DNA of 64,000 nt, from assembly GCA_947630835.1 (NCBI GenBank), contig CANRIZ010000011.1, positions 1 to 64,000 of the forward strand. The letters are read 5' to 3'. The notes beneath the pieces are model-generated. The model was not told the DNA's origin. It ran no database searches and was given only the letters and a program-made list of their open reading frames with translations. The position numbers were made by a program, and so were the translations under genes. This document shows positions 43,015-53,569 of this stretch, piece by piece. The stretch comes from an uncultured Clostridia bacterium (GTDB taxonomy: Bacteria > Bacillota > Clostridia > Oscillospirales > Acutalibacteraceae). Each line of letters starts with the position of its first letter. The first letter of the stretch is position 1.

Positions 43015-44286
43015 ATGTTTGTTGATAAAGCGAAAATTTTGATAAAGGCGGGCGACGGAGGCGACGGCGCCGTTGCTTTCCACCGTGAAAAGTACGTTGC
43101 GGCGGGAGGTCCCGACGGCGGCGACGGCGGCAGGGGAGGCAATATTGTTTTTCTCGTTGACGACAGCCTTTCAACCCTGTCCGACTTTAAGCATAAAAGA
43201 AAGTACAAGGCGCAAAACGGCGAGAACGGCAGGGGAAACCGCTGCAACGGCAAAAAAGCCCCCGACCTCGTTATCAAAGTGCCGAGGGGTACGGTTATTA
43301 GGGAGGTTGAAAGCGGCGTCGTTATAGCCGATATGTCCTCCGACGAGCCTTTTATCGCCGCGAAGGGCGGCAAGGGAGGCTGGGGAAACAGCCATTTTGC
43401 GACTGCCACCCGCCAGACTCCGAAGTTTGCAAAATCGGGCGCTCCCGGCGAGGAGTGGGAAGTAACGCTCGAATTAAAGCTGATTGCGGACGTTGGACTT
43501 TTGGGCTTTCCGAACGTGGGCAAATCCTCGTTCCTCTCCGTTGTAAGCGAGGCAAAGCCCATAATAGGCGATTACCATTTTACAACCGTTACTCCGGTTT
43601 TGGGCGTGGTTACTCTCGGACCGGAAAGCAGCTTTGTTATGGCGGATATTCCGGGGCTTATCGAGGGCGCCGCCGACGGCGTGGGACTGGGGCATGAATT
43701 TCTGCGCCATGTGGAGAGGTGCAGAATGCTTGTGCATATTGTTGACGTTGCCGGCAGCGAGGGCAGAGATCCGATAGATGATTTTGAAAAAATCAACGCG
43801 GAGCTTGTAAGGTTCAACCCGGAGCTTGCAAAATGTCCGCAGATAGTTGCGGGCAATAAAATCGACCTCGCCTCCGACGGTCAGCTTGAACGCTTTAAAA
43901 AGTATATCGAGGGCAAGGGTTACGAGTATTACGAAATCTGCGCACCGATTAAGCACAATACAAAGCAGTTAATAAATGCGGTTGCCAAAAAGCTCGCGTC
44001 TCTTCCGCCCGTTAAAAGGTACGAGGCGCAGGAAATTCCTCTTGAGGTTATAAGCCAAAAGAAAAACGACGGCTTTAAGGTTACGGTCCGTGACGGGGTT
44101 TATATAGTCGAGGCTCAATGGCTCAATAAAATTCTTCAAAAGACCGATCCCGACGATTACGAGAGCCTGCAATATTTCCAAAACGTTTTGCTCTCAAGCG
44201 GCATTATTGACGAGCTTATAAAGCAGGGCATACGTCAGGGCGATACCGTGTCGATTTACGATTTGGAATTTGATTATATACCTTAA
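43015..44286 (+). CDS. obg: GTPase Obg/CgtA
   Basis: 423 residues in three domains: the glycine-rich Obg fold (residues 1-158, FVDKAKILIKAGDGGDG), the G domain with GFPNVGKSS at 164-172, DIPGLIEGA and GNKID, and a C-terminal OCT domain (about 345-423). It is an essential ribosome-assembly GTPase. First gene of a compact run of housekeeping genes on the plus strand. Confidence 0.97.
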   Translation: MFVDKAKILIKAGDGGDGAVAFHREKYVAAGGPDGGDGGRGGNIVFLVDDSLSTLSDFKHKRKYKAQNGENGRGNRCNGKKAPDLVIKVPRGTVIREVESGVVIADMSSDEPFIAAKGGKGGWGNSHFATATRQTPKFAKSGAPGEEWEVTLELKLIADVGLLGFPNVGKSSFLSVVSEAKPIIGDYHFTTVTPVLGVVTLGPESSFVMADIPGLIEGAADGVGLGHEFLRHVERCRMLVHIVDVAGSEGRDPIDDFEKINAELVRFNPELAKCPQIVAGNKIDLASDGQLERFKKYIEGKGYEYYEICAPIKHNTKQLINAVAKKLASLPPVKRYEAQEIPLEVISQKKNDGFKVTVRDGVYIVEAQWLNKILQKTDPDDYESLQYFQNVLLSSGIIDELIKQGIRQGDTVSIYDLEFDYIP

Positions 44287-44299
44287 TAAAGGGATGTTT

Positions 44300-44713
44300 A
44301 TGGATAATAATATTATTAACACATACGGCTCGCTTTCGCTTGCGTTTTTGGGCGACGCGGTATATTCGCTTTTGGTAAGGGAATATCTTTTGTCAAACGC
44401 AGATATGCGCACCTCAAAGCTACATAGGCTCTCTGCCGAAGCGGTCAACGCGGGCGCTCAAAGCAGGGCGATAAAGAAAATACTTTCAAAGCTCGGCGAA
44501 ACGGAGCTTGAAGTGTTTAAACGGGGCAGAAACGCGCACCCCGGGCACACTCCCAAAAATCAGAGCGAATGCGATTATCATTACGCAACGGGGCTCGAGG
44601 CGCTTTTCGGCTATCTTTATCTTGAAAAAAACGACGCCCGTATCAGGGAGCTTTTCAATTTAATAATTGAAAACTCGGAGGTACGGTGTTTTGACTCGGG
44701 TAAAGAAGAATAA
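44300..44713 (+). CDS. mrnC: Mini-ribonuclease III (MrnC)
   Basis: 137 residues, an RNase III catalytic domain without a double-stranded RNA binding domain. LAFLGDAVYSLLVREYL is the signature, and the second acidic cluster lies in YHYATGLEALFGYLYL. It matures 23S rRNA ends in Firmicutes. The ATG at 44300 follows AAAGGG by 6 bases; an ATG two codons earlier overlaps the site. Confidence 0.93.
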   Translation: MDNNIINTYGSLSLAFLGDAVYSLLVREYLLSNADMRTSKLHRLSAEAVNAGAQSRAIKKILSKLGETELEVFKRGRNAHPGHTPKNQSECDYHYATGLEALFGYLYLEKNDARIRELFNLIIENSEVRCFDSGKEE

Positions 44714-45572
44714 ATCGCAGTTCGGTAATTATATTCTGCAATTTTTTTGGCAGACCTTCGGCAGTATGCTTTTTGCGGCGGCAATAAATATTTTTACCGC
44801 CCCCAACAACATTACCGTAGGCGGCTTTTCGGGCGTTGCAACGGCTCTCAATTACCTTTTTTCAATACCGATAGGCTTTTGCATATTCGCCCTTAACGTC
44901 CCGCTTTTTATAATTTCTTTTTATAAATTCGGCTTTAAGTTTATTATAAATACAATAATCGCAACCTTTGAAACCTCCGTGTTTATCGACCTTTCCGCCC
45001 CGTTTTTAAAGGGTTATTCCGGCGACAGGCTTTTAAGCGCAATTTTCGGCGGAGTGCTTTTGGGAGCAGGGCTGGGGCTTATATTCCGCCACGGCGCAAC
45101 CACTGGAGGAACGGATATTATAGCAAAGCTTTTGCGCCTTAAATATCCCCACCTTTCCATGGGCAGGGTTATGCTTGTAATCGACGTATTAATCGTAATC
45201 CTTTCATCTTTTGTTTACAGAAGCGTTGAAAGCGTTTTGTACGCAATAGTGGCGATTTTTATCAGCACCCAGGCTATTGATTTGGTAAGCTCGGGCTTTT
45301 CACATTCAAAAACCCTTTTCATAGTGACCGAGCAGGGTGAAAAGCTTTCCGAAAAGATACTCTATTCCCTCGGCAGGGGAGTAACCGTTATCGACGCTCA
45401 CGGCGGATATACCAAAAAGGATAAGCAGATACTTTTCTGCGCCGTCAGGGAGAGCGAAGTGCCGCACTTTTCAAAGCTTATCAGGCAGGAGGACGAAAAC
45501 TCGTTTATGGTTGTGACCGACTCGGACGATATACTCGGTAAAGGCTTTAGGCTTAAAAACAATCAGTATTAA
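44691..45572 (+). CDS. YitT-family membrane protein
   Basis: 293 residues. Five to six membrane helices occupy the first 200 residues (DUF161 segments: [22 protein letters not shown] and [20 protein letters not shown]). A soluble C-terminal DUF2179 domain follows ([19 protein letters not shown]). The family has no settled function. The TTG start at 44691 lies 7 bases after GGAGG and overlaps the end of mrnC by 23 bases. Confidence 0.88.
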   Translation: MTRVKKNKSQFGNYILQFFWQTFGSMLFAAAINIFTAPNNITVGGFSGVATALNYLFSIPIGFCIFALNVPLFIISFYKFGFKFIINTIIATFETSVFIDLSAPFLKGYSGDRLLSAIFGGVLLGAGLGLIFRHGATTGGTDIIAKLLRLKYPHLSMGRVMLVIDVLIVILSSFVYRSVESVLYAIVAIFISTQAIDLVSSGFSHSKTLFIVTEQGEKLSEKILYSLGRGVTVIDAHGGYTKKDKQILFCAVRESEVPHFSKLIRQEDENSFMVVTDSDDILGKGFRLKNNQY

Positions 45573-45589
45573 TATATAAGAGGTATGTT

Positions 45590-47395
45590 ATGGCAAAGAA
45601 AGACAATATCAGGAATTTTTCGATTATAGCTCATATCGACCATGGTAAATCCACCCTTGCGGACAGGCTGCTTGAGCTTACAAATTCCGTTGCAAAGCGT
45701 GATATGGAGGAGCAGCTTCTTGACAATATGGAGCTTGAACGGGAAAGGGGAATAACGATTAAGGCGCACGCCGTAAAGCTTGATTACAAGGCGAAGGACG
45801 GCAGGGACTACGTCCTTAATCTGATTGACACCCCCGGTCACGTCGATTTTAATTACGAGGTTTCCCGTTCCCTTGCCGCATGCGAGGGCGCCGTTCTTAT
45901 TGTCGACGCGTCGCAGGGCGTTGAGGCCCAGACGCTTGCCAATACATATTTGGCTCTTGACCATAATCTTGAGATAGTACCCGTTATAAACAAAATAGAT
46001 TTGCCCGCCGCGGACCCCGACAGAGTGGCGCATGAGGTGGAGGACGTTATAGGCATACCTTGCCTTGAATCGCCGAGGGTTTCCGCAAAAACCGGCGAGA
46101 ACGTCGAGGACGTGCTTGAGGAGATAGTCAAGCTCGTTCCCGCTCCCGAGGACCACGATTCGGAGCCTCTCAGGGCGTTGATTTTCGACTCCGTTTACGA
46201 CAGCTACAGAGGCGTAATAGTTTATGTAAGGGTTATGGACGGCAAAATAAAGCCCGGCGACACTATGAGAATGATGGCAACGGGAGCAGAGTTTACGGTG
46301 GTTGAAACGGGCTATATGAGGGCAACCTCGCTTGAACCCGCAAACAGTCTTTCCTCGGGCGAGGTAGGCTATATCACGGCGTCGATTAAAACCGTTTCCG
46401 ACGCAAGGGTGGGCGACACCGTTACAACCGCGCAAAACCCCGCCGCAGAGGCTTTGCCGGGCTACAGAAAAGTAAATCCCATGGTTTTCTGCGGAATTTA
46501 TCCCGCAGACGGGGCGGATTACGAAAATTTAAGGGACGCGCTTGAAAAATTACAATTAAACGACGCGGCGCTTTCGTTTGAACCCGAAACCTCGGGAGCA
46601 CTCGGCTTCGGCTTCCGCTGCGGATTTTTGGGGCTTCTGCACCTTGAAATAATAGAGGAAAGACTTGAAAGGGAGTATAATCTCGATCTGGTAACAACAG
46701 TTCCGAGCGTTGTTTACAAAATACACCTTACCGATAAATCCGTGGTTGAAATCGACAACCCGAGCAATTATCCCGACCCCGCCGCCATCGACTTTTCGGA
46801 AGAACCCGTTGTTGAGGCGCATATCTACGCCCCGCCCGAATATGTTGGCGCAATTATGGACCTTTGCCAGGACAGGCGCGGAGCGTATGAGGGTATGACC
46901 TACCTTGACGCGGACCGTGTGGATTTAAAATATGTGCTGCCGCTAAACGAAATTATCTACGACTTTTTCGACGTTTTAAAATCAAGAACAAGGGGATACG
47001 CCTCGTTTGACTATGAGATGAAGGGTTATCAAAAATCACAGCTTGTAAAGCTTGACGTGCTTTTGAACGGCGACGTTATAGACGCGCTCTCGTTTATAAT
47101 CCATTCGGACAAAGCCTATACGCGGGCAAGGAAGATAGCCGAAAAGCTGAAGGATAATATCCCGAGGCAGATGTTTGAAATCCCCGTTCAGATTGCCGTC
47201 GGCAGTAAGGTCATAGCAAGGGAAACCGTCAAGGCTATGAGAAAGGACGTTCTTGCAAAATGCTACGGCGGCGATATTACAAGAAAAAAGAAATTGCTTG
47301 AAAAGCAAAAAGAGGGCAAAAAGAGAATGCGTAAGTTTGGCACGGTTGAAGTGCCGCAGGAAGCGTTTATGGCGGTGCTTAAATTAGATGAATAA
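45590..47395 (+). CDS. lepA: Elongation factor 4 (LepA)
   Basis: 601 residues, full length. The G domain has [23 protein letters not shown] and NKIDLP. The LepA-specific C-terminal domain ends [29 protein letters not shown]. It is a ribosome-bound GTPase acting on stalled or mistranslocated ribosomes. Its end overlaps the start of the next gene. Confidence 0.98.
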   Translation: MAKKDNIRNFSIIAHIDHGKSTLADRLLELTNSVAKRDMEEQLLDNMELERERGITIKAHAVKLDYKAKDGRDYVLNLIDTPGHVDFNYEVSRSLAACEGAVLIVDASQGVEAQTLANTYLALDHNLEIVPVINKIDLPAADPDRVAHEVEDVIGIPCLESPRVSAKTGENVEDVLEEIVKLVPAPEDHDSEPLRALIFDSVYDSYRGVIVYVRVMDGKIKPGDTMRMMATGAEFTVVETGYMRATSLEPANSLSSGEVGYITASIKTVSDARVGDTVTTAQNPAAEALPGYRKVNPMVFCGIYPADGADYENLRDALEKLQLNDAALSFEPETSGALGFGFRCGFLGLLHLEIIEERLEREYNLDLVTTVPSVVYKIHLTDKSVVEIDNPSNYPDPAAIDFSEEPVVEAHIYAPPEYVGAIMDLCQDRRGAYEGMTYLDADRVDLKYVLPLNEIIYDFFDVLKSRTRGYASFDYEMKGYQKSQLVKLDVLLNGDVIDALSFIIHSDKAYTRARKIAEKLKDNIPRQMFEIPVQIAVGSKVIARETVKAMRKDVLAKCYGGDITRKKKLLEKQKEGKKRMRKFGTVEVPQEAFMAVLKLDE

Positions 47396-47876
47396 CCGTG
47401 AAAATATTTTGAAAAGGCTTGAAGAGCTTAAAATAAACTATAAAATCGTAAACCATACCGCTGCGTTTACCATGGAGGATTTGGACAGGCTTGGGTTAAA
47501 TCCCGACAACGCGGTATGCAAAAATCTGTTTTTGCGGGATTACAAGGGCAAAAGGCATATGCTTGTAGTCCTTTGCGGCGACAAGCAGGCGGATTTGGTT
47601 GAAATACGCCGCGAAACAAATTCCACAAGATTGAGCTTCGCTTCGGACGAAAGGCTTTTAAAATATCTTGACGTGAAAAAGGGCTCGGTTTCCGCGCTCG
47701 GCGTTATAAACGACGCTTCGGGCGAGGTTGAATTGTATTTTGACGAGGATTTGAAAAAATGCAAACGCCTCGGCTTCCATCCCAACGACAACACCGCAAC
47801 CGTATATTTGAGCTTTGATGACGCAGTAAAATACATAGAAAGCACGGGGCATAAAATCCGTTTTATCAAGGTGTGA
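47388..47876 (+). CDS. proX: Prolyl-tRNA editing protein ProX (YbaK-like)
   Basis: 162 residues of the YbaK/ProRS-editing domain: [30 protein letters not shown], and [24 protein letters not shown]. It clears Ala-tRNA(Pro) in trans; this activity is known for Clostridium ProX (PrdX-type) proteins. Its ATG overlaps the lepA end by 8 bases, and hemW follows after one base. Confidence 0.9.
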   Translation: MNNRENILKRLEELKINYKIVNHTAAFTMEDLDRLGLNPDNAVCKNLFLRDYKGKRHMLVVLCGDKQADLVEIRRETNSTRLSFASDERLLKYLDVKKGSVSALGVINDASGEVELYFDEDLKKCKRLGFHPNDNTATVYLSFDDAVKYIESTGHKIRFIKV

Positions 47877-47877
47877 T

Positions 47878-48975
47878 ATGGAAAATATCGGTCTTTATCT
47901 TCATATACCTTTTTGTTCCTCAAAATGTCCGTACTGCGATTTTTATTCCTTTAGAAGCGACAGGGAGTTTATTTCACGGTATGTTGACAAAATGAATGCG
48001 GAAATCATAAAAAAATCCGGTGAAATCAACTGTAAAGCCGATACGCTTTACATAGGTGGCGGAACCCCGTCCCTTCTCGGCTTTTCGCAGATAGCCCAAC
48101 TTGTAAGCACAGCAAAGAGCCGATTTTTGACAAGGGATAGCGAAATTACGCTCGAATGTAATCCCTACGGCGTTACCGAGGAGTTTTTCAACAAAATTTC
48201 AGAATGCGGGGTAAACAGAATTTCGCTCGGGCTTCAGTCGGCAAACGACGAGGAGCGCAGAAAGCTCGGCAGGCGGGCGGGCTGCGAGGACGTTAAAAGG
48301 GCGATATATTACGCCCAAAAAAGCGGGATAGAGAATATTTCGCTCGACGTTATGCTCGGTATTCCCGAAAGCACGCTTGACAGCCTTGAAAAAACGCTTG
48401 AATTTTGCGTTTCCCGTGGCGTTCCTCATATAAGCTGTTATATGCTTAAAATCGAGGAGAACACGCCGTTTTTCAAAATGCGGGAGCGGCTTAATCTGCC
48501 CGACGACGACGCGGTTGCCGACATGTATTTGTTTGCCTGCGAATATTTGGAAAGCCACGGTATTAAACAGTATGAAATATCAAATTTTTCCGTCGAGGGC
48601 CGCGAGAGCCGCCACAATCTAAAATACTGGAGATGCGAGGAGTACCTCGGAATAGGAGCGTCCGCCCATTCTTTCTTGAACGGCAAGCGGTTTTACTGTA
48701 AAAACGACGCCGAAGGCTTTGTTAAAGAACCCCGCTATGTTTTTGACGGCGACGGCGGCAGCTTTGAGGAGTTTGCAATGCTGAAGCTCAGGCTTACCGA
48801 GGGCGTACTCGAAAGCGAGGTAAAAGAGCGCTTCGGCTTTAAAATACCCGAAAAATTAAGGCTCGGGGCTGAAAAATTTATTGATTTGGGGCTTGTTTGC
48901 GCCGACGAAAACTCTTTAAGACTTACGAGAAAGGGATTTTTGCTGTCAAATTCGATTTTGGCGGAAATACTTTAA
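47878..48975 (+). CDS. hemW: Radical SAM heme chaperone HemW
   Basis: 365 residues. The radical SAM cluster CSSKCPYCDF is near the N-terminus, followed by LYIGGGTPSLL, ECNPYGVTEEFF, NRISLGLQS and the HemW C-terminal domain (LRLTEGVLESEVKERFG). It was long annotated as oxygen-independent coproporphyrinogen oxidase; HemW proteins are thought to transfer heme. It commonly follows lepA in Firmicutes, as here. Confidence 0.94.
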   Translation: MENIGLYLHIPFCSSKCPYCDFYSFRSDREFISRYVDKMNAEIIKKSGEINCKADTLYIGGGTPSLLGFSQIAQLVSTAKSRFLTRDSEITLECNPYGVTEEFFNKISECGVNRISLGLQSANDEERRKLGRRAGCEDVKRAIYYAQKSGIENISLDVMLGIPESTLDSLEKTLEFCVSRGVPHISCYMLKIEENTPFFKMRERLNLPDDDAVADMYLFACEYLESHGIKQYEISNFSVEGRESRHNLKYWRCEEYLGIGASAHSFLNGKRFYCKNDAEGFVKEPRYVFDGDGGSFEEFAMLKLRLTEGVLESEVKERFGFKIPEKLRLGAEKFIDLGLVCADENSLRLTRKGFLLSNSILAEIL

Positions 48976-48986
48976 GGTACAACCGA

Positions 48987-49015
48987 TTGCATAATTTAAA
49001 TAAATGTGATACAAT
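48987..49015 (+). promoter_or_regulatory. Promoter of metA
   Basis: TTGCAT (48987-48992) and TACAAT (49010-49015), 17-base spacer. Confidence 0.7.
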
Positions 49016-49046
49016 GATATAACTTTTATGAAAGGAGCGTAAACGA

Positions 49047-49988
49047 ATGCCCATAAAAATTGACAATCAGCTTCCGGCTCATCATTCGCTGGAGCTTGAA
49101 AATATTTTCGTTATGACCGAAACCCGCGCACTAAAGCAGGACATTCGTCCGCTTAAAATTCTGATACTTAATTTAATGCCCACAAAAATCGAAACGGAAA
49201 CGCAGATTTTAAGGCTCCTGAGCAATACGCCGCTTCAGGTGGACGTTGAGCTTTTGCAGGTTACCTCTCACGTTTCAAAAAACGTTTCGCAGGAGCATAT
49301 GCTTAAATTCTATAAGACCTTCGACGACGTTAAAAACAGGAAATTCGACGGGCTTATAGTTACAGGCGCGCCGGTTGAAATGCTTGAATTTGAGCAGGTG
49401 GATTACTGGAACGAGCTTTGCGCCATATTCGACTGGGCAAAAACAAACGTCTATTCCACCTATAATATTTGCTGGGGAGCGCAGGCGGCGCTTTACCACA
49501 GATACGGCATAAAAAAGCATATACTGCCCGAAAAGATGTTCGGTATTTTCGAGCATCGTCCGCTCGATTTATATCACCCGCTTTTAAGGGGCTTTTCCGA
49601 CGTCTTTTACGTCCCCCATTCAAGGCATACGGAAACGAGAAAAGAGGATATTGTAAAGGTAAAGGATTTGCAGATTTTGTCCTATTCCGAAATGGCGGGC
49701 GTACATCTTATTTCCGATATGGCTTGCAGGAATTTTTACTGCACCGGTCATTCCGAATATGATTTTGACACCCTGGCAAAGGAGTATTTCAGGGATAAGG
49801 GAAAGGGGCTCGATATTAAAATCCCTTACAATTACTTCCCCGACGACGATCCCAAAAAAGTGCCGAGACTCACCTGGCGGGGCGCAGGCAGTCTGCTTTT
49901 CCAAAATTGGCTCAATTATTTTGTGTACCAAAAAACGCCTTACGACTTAAATTCAATACAGGAAGAAAAAACGCCGCAAACCATTTGA
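49047..49988 (+). CDS. metA: Homoserine O-acyltransferase MetA
   Basis: 313 residues of the MetA/HTS family. [25 protein letters not shown], the nucleophile Cys in [13 protein letters not shown], and PHSRHTE with the catalytic His are visible. It acylates homoserine at the start of methionine synthesis. Many Firmicutes MetA enzymes use acetyl-CoA rather than succinyl-CoA; I did not resolve the acyl specificity. Monocistronic, AAAGGAG site, terminator overlapping its stop. Confidence 0.95.
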   Translation: MPIKIDNQLPAHHSLELENIFVMTETRALKQDIRPLKILILNLMPTKIETETQILRLLSNTPLQVDVELLQVTSHVSKNVSQEHMLKFYKTFDDVKNRKFDGLIVTGAPVEMLEFEQVDYWNELCAIFDWAKTNVYSTYNICWGAQAALYHRYGIKKHILPEKMFGIFEHRPLDLYHPLLRGFSDVFYVPHSRHTETRKEDIVKVKDLQILSYSEMAGVHLISDMACRNFYCTGHSEYDFDTLAKEYFRDKGKGLDIKIPYNYFPDDDPKKVPRLTWRGAGSLLFQNWLNYFVYQKTPYDLNSIQEEKTPQTI

Positions 49989-50007
49989 ACGGTCTGCGGC
50001 GTTTTTC
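49971..50007 (+). terminator. Terminator of metA
   Basis: ACGCCGCAAACC (49971-49982) pairs with GGTCTGCGGCGT (49991-50002), followed by TTTTT. It begins within the last codons of metA. Confidence 0.93.
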
Positions 50008-50045
50008 GTCATATTAAGTTTAAATTTTAAATTGCAAGCCGTGAA

Positions 50046-50657
50046 TTACGCTTCGTATGTCCTTACCCGAAGCGGTATTTCAAGATTTTCGGCAATTTTT
50101 TTACATTCCTCTATATCCTCTTTCGGGATAACGTCCACAACGGTGAATTTTACGTTGGCGCCAAGCTTTTTACACTCGGCAGCAAATTTTATAATCTCGG
50201 GATAGCTCTTTTCCTTAAACGACGGGTGGCACAGCGCCTCGTATTTTTCGCTTGTCGGCGCATTGAGCGAGATTGAAAGCGTGTCGATAACGCCGCATAT
50301 TTCCTGTGCCGTCGGCTTTTTGTTGATTAAATCCGACAGCCCGTTCGTGTTTAGCCGAAGCTTACGGCCGGGGAGCTTTTCTTTAAGATATTTTGCGGTC
50401 TTTATCAGGTTTTCGTAAGCGCAGGTGGGCTCGCCGTAGCCGCAGAAAACAATTTCGTCCGAACAGTCCGAAAAGTCAAAGGCGTCAATTTCCCTTTTTA
50501 TCTCCTCAAACGACGGACTGTGACCCTCAAACCAAAGAGTATCGGCGTTGCCTATTGCGTCGCCGTTGTTGCGAATACAAAATTCGCATTTGCACGGACA
50601 GGCGTTTGTGATGTTGAGATACACCTGATTTTCGTAAGTGTAAACTATGCTTGCCAT
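50046..50657 (-). CDS. TatD-associated type radical SAM protein
   Basis: 203 residues. The cluster motif CPCKCEFCIRN is at about residues 20-30, followed by EIVFCGYGEPTCAYENLI and LRLNTNGLSDLIN. The short length and motif fit the TatD-linked radical SAM family, whose substrate is unknown. No TatD gene is adjacent in the window. It lies 10 bases downstream of the ECF S-component gene on the same strand, so it may share its transcript. Confidence 0.8.
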   Translation of the reverse strand: MASIVYTYENQVYLNITNACPCKCEFCIRNNGDAIGNADTLWFEGHSPSFEEIKREIDAFDFSDCSDEIVFCGYGEPTCAYENLIKTAKYLKEKLPGRKLRLNTNGLSDLINKKPTAQEICGVIDTLSISLNAPTSEKYEALCHPSFKEKSYPEIIKFAAECKKLGANVKFTVVDVIPKEDIEECKKIAENLEIPLRVRTYEA

Positions 50658-50667
50658 ATAATTCTCC

Positions 50668-51213
50668 TTAAAATTTATTAAAAATTCTTTTTTTGAATTC
50701 TATTTTATCGAGAGCCGCCGCGGCAGCGTAATAAACCGCGGCGTTGCTTACCGCCTGAACTATGCTCATAGGCACGCTTGTTACGGAATAGGCGAAGGAG
50801 TAGAGTATACCGCCCGCAACAAGGTAACCCACAACCGTTACAACGCCCGAAAGCACCGGCATGGGAGCCACGGCCCTGTTTAAAAGCCTGTTGGGATTTT
50901 TTACGACTTTAAGACTGTACATAAGCGAAAAGGGCAGGGCGTTCAGAATTTTTATAATAACCGTAAACGGCGCCCATACGGCGGCTCCCGTAAAAATGTC
51001 GGCGAGCCCCGCGCCTACTGCGGCGGCTATCAGGGAATAGGGCATGGGCAGAATGCAGGCGGAAAGATAAATCATACTGTCGCCGAGATGTATGTACTCG
51101 CCGTTGAGCGGCAAATTGATTTTTACCACCGCCGTCATTACCGTAATGACGGCGCAGCAGAGCGCGGTCGAAACCAAAAGAAAAATTTGTCTTGATTTAT
51201 TGTTTTTGCTCAT
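50668..51213 (-). CDS. ECF transporter S component, probably for vitamin B6
   Basis: 181 residues with about five to six membrane helices. IHLGDSMIYLSACILPMPYSLIAAAVGAGLADIFTG is the typical ECF S-component core. The ATG at 51213 follows GGAGGT by 8 bases; its start lies within the end of the pyridoxal kinase gene (17-base overlap). Linkage to the kinase and a PdxR-type regulator suggests pyridoxine-type cargo. That specificity is inferred from context only. Confidence 0.85.
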   Translation of the reverse strand: MSKNNKSRQIFLLVSTALCCAVITVMTAVVKINLPLNGEYIHLGDSMIYLSACILPMPYSLIAAAVGAGLADIFTGAAVWAPFTVIIKILNALPFSLMYSLKVVKNPNRLLNRAVAPMPVLSGVVTVVGYLVAGGILYSFAYSVTSVPMSIVQAVSNAAVYYAAAAALDKIEFKKRIFNKF

Positions 51214-52042
51214 TTGTAAGCACCTCCAAAAATTTTTGAAAATTAACTCCGTCGTTCCTGTCGGTCTTTTCGAGGTAGGAGCTTTTAATCGACATTTCAA
51301 GGAATTTTGCCGCAAGCTCAACCGAATGAACAAGCTCCTTGCCGTTTGCGGCTTCGGCGGCTATTATGCTTGAAAAAATATCTCCCGTACCGGAAAAGCT
51401 TCCGCCGTATATTTCGGATTTTACCGTACATACTTTTTCCTTTTCAACAATAATATTATAAATATGCCCGCGGTAAATTACTCCCGTAACCGTAACGGCT
51501 TTTAAATTTTCGCTCAAAAGCCCGGCGGCAATATCGGAAATAAGCTCTATATAGCCGTCGCCGTCCTTATGCTTAACCGTTTCTTCGTACCCCGTACCCG
51601 CAAGTATGCAAAGCTCCGACAGATTGGGCGTAATTATATTAGCCTTCTTCGCTATTTGCGCCATATTTTCGCAAAGCTCCCGAGAGTAGGAATCGTAAAT
51701 TTTTCCGTCGTCCGCCATAACGGGGTCGACTATAAGCTTTGTTTTGTCCGTTTTAAATTCGTCTATAAATTTTAAAATAATTTGCGCCTGCTTCGGCGAG
51801 GTGATAAAGCCCGTTAAAATTGCGTCAAATTTACAGCCGAGCTTTTTCCATTCGCTTATGAAGCGGTCGAGGCTATCGGTTAAATCAAAGCAAAAATAGG
51901 AGTCGTAGCCCGTTTGGTTTGAAAGCGCGGCGGTAGGCAGAGGACAACACTCCGCCCCGAGCGCGGAAATAATCGGCAAAGCCGCCGTAAGCGAACATCG
52001 CCCGAAGCCCGATAAATCATTAATCACGGCTATCCTTTTCAT
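51197..52042 (-). CDS. pdxK: Pyridoxal/pyridoxamine kinase
   Basis: 281 residues, ribokinase-like. It starts MKRIAVINDLSGFGRCSLTAALPIISALG, has LIVDPVMADDGKIY and the catalytic GGSFSGTGDIFSS (Gly-Thr-Gly-Asp). It phosphorylates B6 vitamers. The downstream ECF component overlaps it, and a PdxR-type regulator is divergent, so salvage, uptake and control are grouped. Confidence 0.93.
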   Translation of the reverse strand: MKRIAVINDLSGFGRCSLTAALPIISALGAECCPLPTAALSNQTGYDSYFCFDLTDSLDRFISEWKKLGCKFDAILTGFITSPKQAQIILKFIDEFKTDKTKLIVDPVMADDGKIYDSYSRELCENMAQIAKKANIITPNLSELCILAGTGYEETVKHKDGDGYIELISDIAAGLLSENLKAVTVTGVIYRGHIYNIIVEKEKVCTVKSEIYGGSFSGTGDIFSSIIAAEAANGKELVHSVELAAKFLEMSIKSSYLEKTDRNDGVNFQKFLEVLTNEQKQ

Positions 52043-52064
52043 CGCGTCACCCCAATTTTTACTA

Positions 52065-52093
52065 TTGCAAAAGCTTTTGTCTTGATATATAAT
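52065..52093 (+). promoter_or_regulatory. Promoter of the pdxR-type gene
   Basis: TTGCAA (52065-52070) and TATAAT (52088-52093), 17-base spacer. Confidence 0.75.
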
Positions 52094-52100
52094 ACTACCG

Positions 52101-52126
52101 AACTGTCACTAAATAAATAGACAGTT
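52101..52126. promoter_or_regulatory. Candidate PdxR operator
   Basis: A perfect inverted repeat AACTGTC (52101-52107) / GACAGTT (52120-52126) with a 12-base centre, placed at the predicted transcription start of the regulator and in the upstream region of the divergent kinase operon. Confidence 0.5.
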
Positions 52127-52150
52127 TTAATAAAAAAATAGAGGTCAGTT

Positions 52151-53449
52151 ATGAAAAGCGACGATTTCCTTTATGAAAAAATATATTCCTTTTACAAGCA
52201 GCTTATAGAAACGGGTAAGCTTTCGCAGGGAACCAAGCTTCCGTCGATAAGGCGCTGCGCCCAAATCCATCAGGTCAGCAAAACGACGGTCGAGCAGGCG
52301 TACATTAATTTATGCGACGACGGCTATCTGCTTCCGAAAAGCCAAAGCGGATATTACGTTTCCTATAAGGGAAGGCAGAGAGAGGAGAGCAGGGCGGTCA
52401 AAAGGGATGAAAATACGGGCTTTGCGTCAGATTACGCCTCCACGGGAGTCGATTCTACGGTATTCGATTTAAGCCTTTGGACAAAATACGTCAAAAATGC
52501 GCTTAAATATGCCGACAGATTAAAGGATTACGGTATTCCCCAGGGCGAGAGGGAGCTAAGGGAGCAGATTGCAAATTACACAAGCTCTACAAGAAATTGC
52601 GTTTGCGACGAAACCAATATAGTCATAGGCGCAGGCGTACAGACGCTTCTGAATATCCTGTGCGCCCTGATTAGCGACAGGGAAAAAAGCATATATTTTA
52701 ACGACGCGGCATATAAGCAGGGAACGGCCGTGTTTAACGACAGGGGATATAAGATTACCGAAAACGCTCAAAACGCCTCCATACTTTATATCTCGCCTTC
52801 GCATGCGGGGAATATGGGCGATATTATCTCTGTCAGCCGCCGTCACAGCCTTGTGGAATACGCCCGAAAAAACGGGAAGCTGATTATCGAGGACGATTAT
52901 GACAGCGAGTTTAGGGAGCTTAACCGACCTATGCCGTCGCTTCAAAGCCTTGACAGCGAAAACGTCGTTTACCTCGGCACGTTTTCAAAGATGCTGCTTC
53001 CGTCGCTTCGCATAAGCTATATGATACTGCCTCGGACCCTCACTCAAAGGTACTCGGAGATAGGGCGTTTGTATAATCAGACGGTTTCCATACCCGACCA
53101 GATAGCGTTGAAAAGCTATATAAACGACGGCAGACTCTCCCTGCAAATCAAAAAGGCGAGAAAGCTTTACACGCTCAAATCAAAAACGCTTACGGACGCA
53201 CTTACCGACAATTTCGGCGGCAGGGTGAAAATCGAAAAGACCGCCACCCCGCTTTATGTGCGCTGTACGTTAAAAAGCGGGATAAGCTTAAACGAGCTTT
53301 GCCGAAGGCTCAAAAATTCCCCGCAGCCTATGAGAATAATACCCGTAAAGGAGAAGGAGGGGGAGCTTACCGTGGCTTTTTCCGTCTCTGCGGTAAAAGC
53401 GGAAAACATAGAGCCGGATATAAAAAGAATGGCGGAAATTTTACTGTAG
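52151..53449 (+). CDS. pdxR: MocR/PdxR-family PLP-dependent transcriptional regulator
   Basis: 432 residues. An N-terminal GntR-type winged helix (LSQGTKLPSIRRCAQIHQVSKTTVEQAY) is followed by an aminotransferase-fold domain with the PLP-binding Lys in YLGTFSKMLLPSLRISYM and the DDYDSEF motif. PdxR-type members sense PLP and control B6 genes. Its position divergent from a pyridoxal kinase-ECF pair makes that role likely. The ATG follows GAGG weakly. Confidence 0.88.
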   Translation: MKSDDFLYEKIYSFYKQLIETGKLSQGTKLPSIRRCAQIHQVSKTTVEQAYINLCDDGYLLPKSQSGYYVSYKGRQREESRAVKRDENTGFASDYASTGVDSTVFDLSLWTKYVKNALKYADRLKDYGIPQGERELREQIANYTSSTRNCVCDETNIVIGAGVQTLLNILCALISDREKSIYFNDAAYKQGTAVFNDRGYKITENAQNASILYISPSHAGNMGDIISVSRRHSLVEYARKNGKLIIEDDYDSEFRELNRPMPSLQSLDSENVVYLGTFSKMLLPSLRISYMILPRTLTQRYSEIGRLYNQTVSIPDQIALKSYINDGRLSLQIKKARKLYTLKSKTLTDALTDNFGGRVKIEKTATPLYVRCTLKSGISLNELCRRLKNSPQPMRIIPVKEKEGELTVAFSVSAVKAENIEPDIKRMAEILL

Positions 53450-53569
53450 TTTTTATGCTTTTTGCATATGTTTTTTGTTTAAATTATTAGATTTTCGTGT
53501 TTTGTGAAAAAAATAACGAAAATTGTTGCAAATCTTCAAAAAAATATGGATTTTTATTTGTTTAGGTGA

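Noticed and set aside
45569-46435. 288-codon minus-strand frame inside lepA
   Set aside because: Antisense shadow of the LepA G domain, without start signal.
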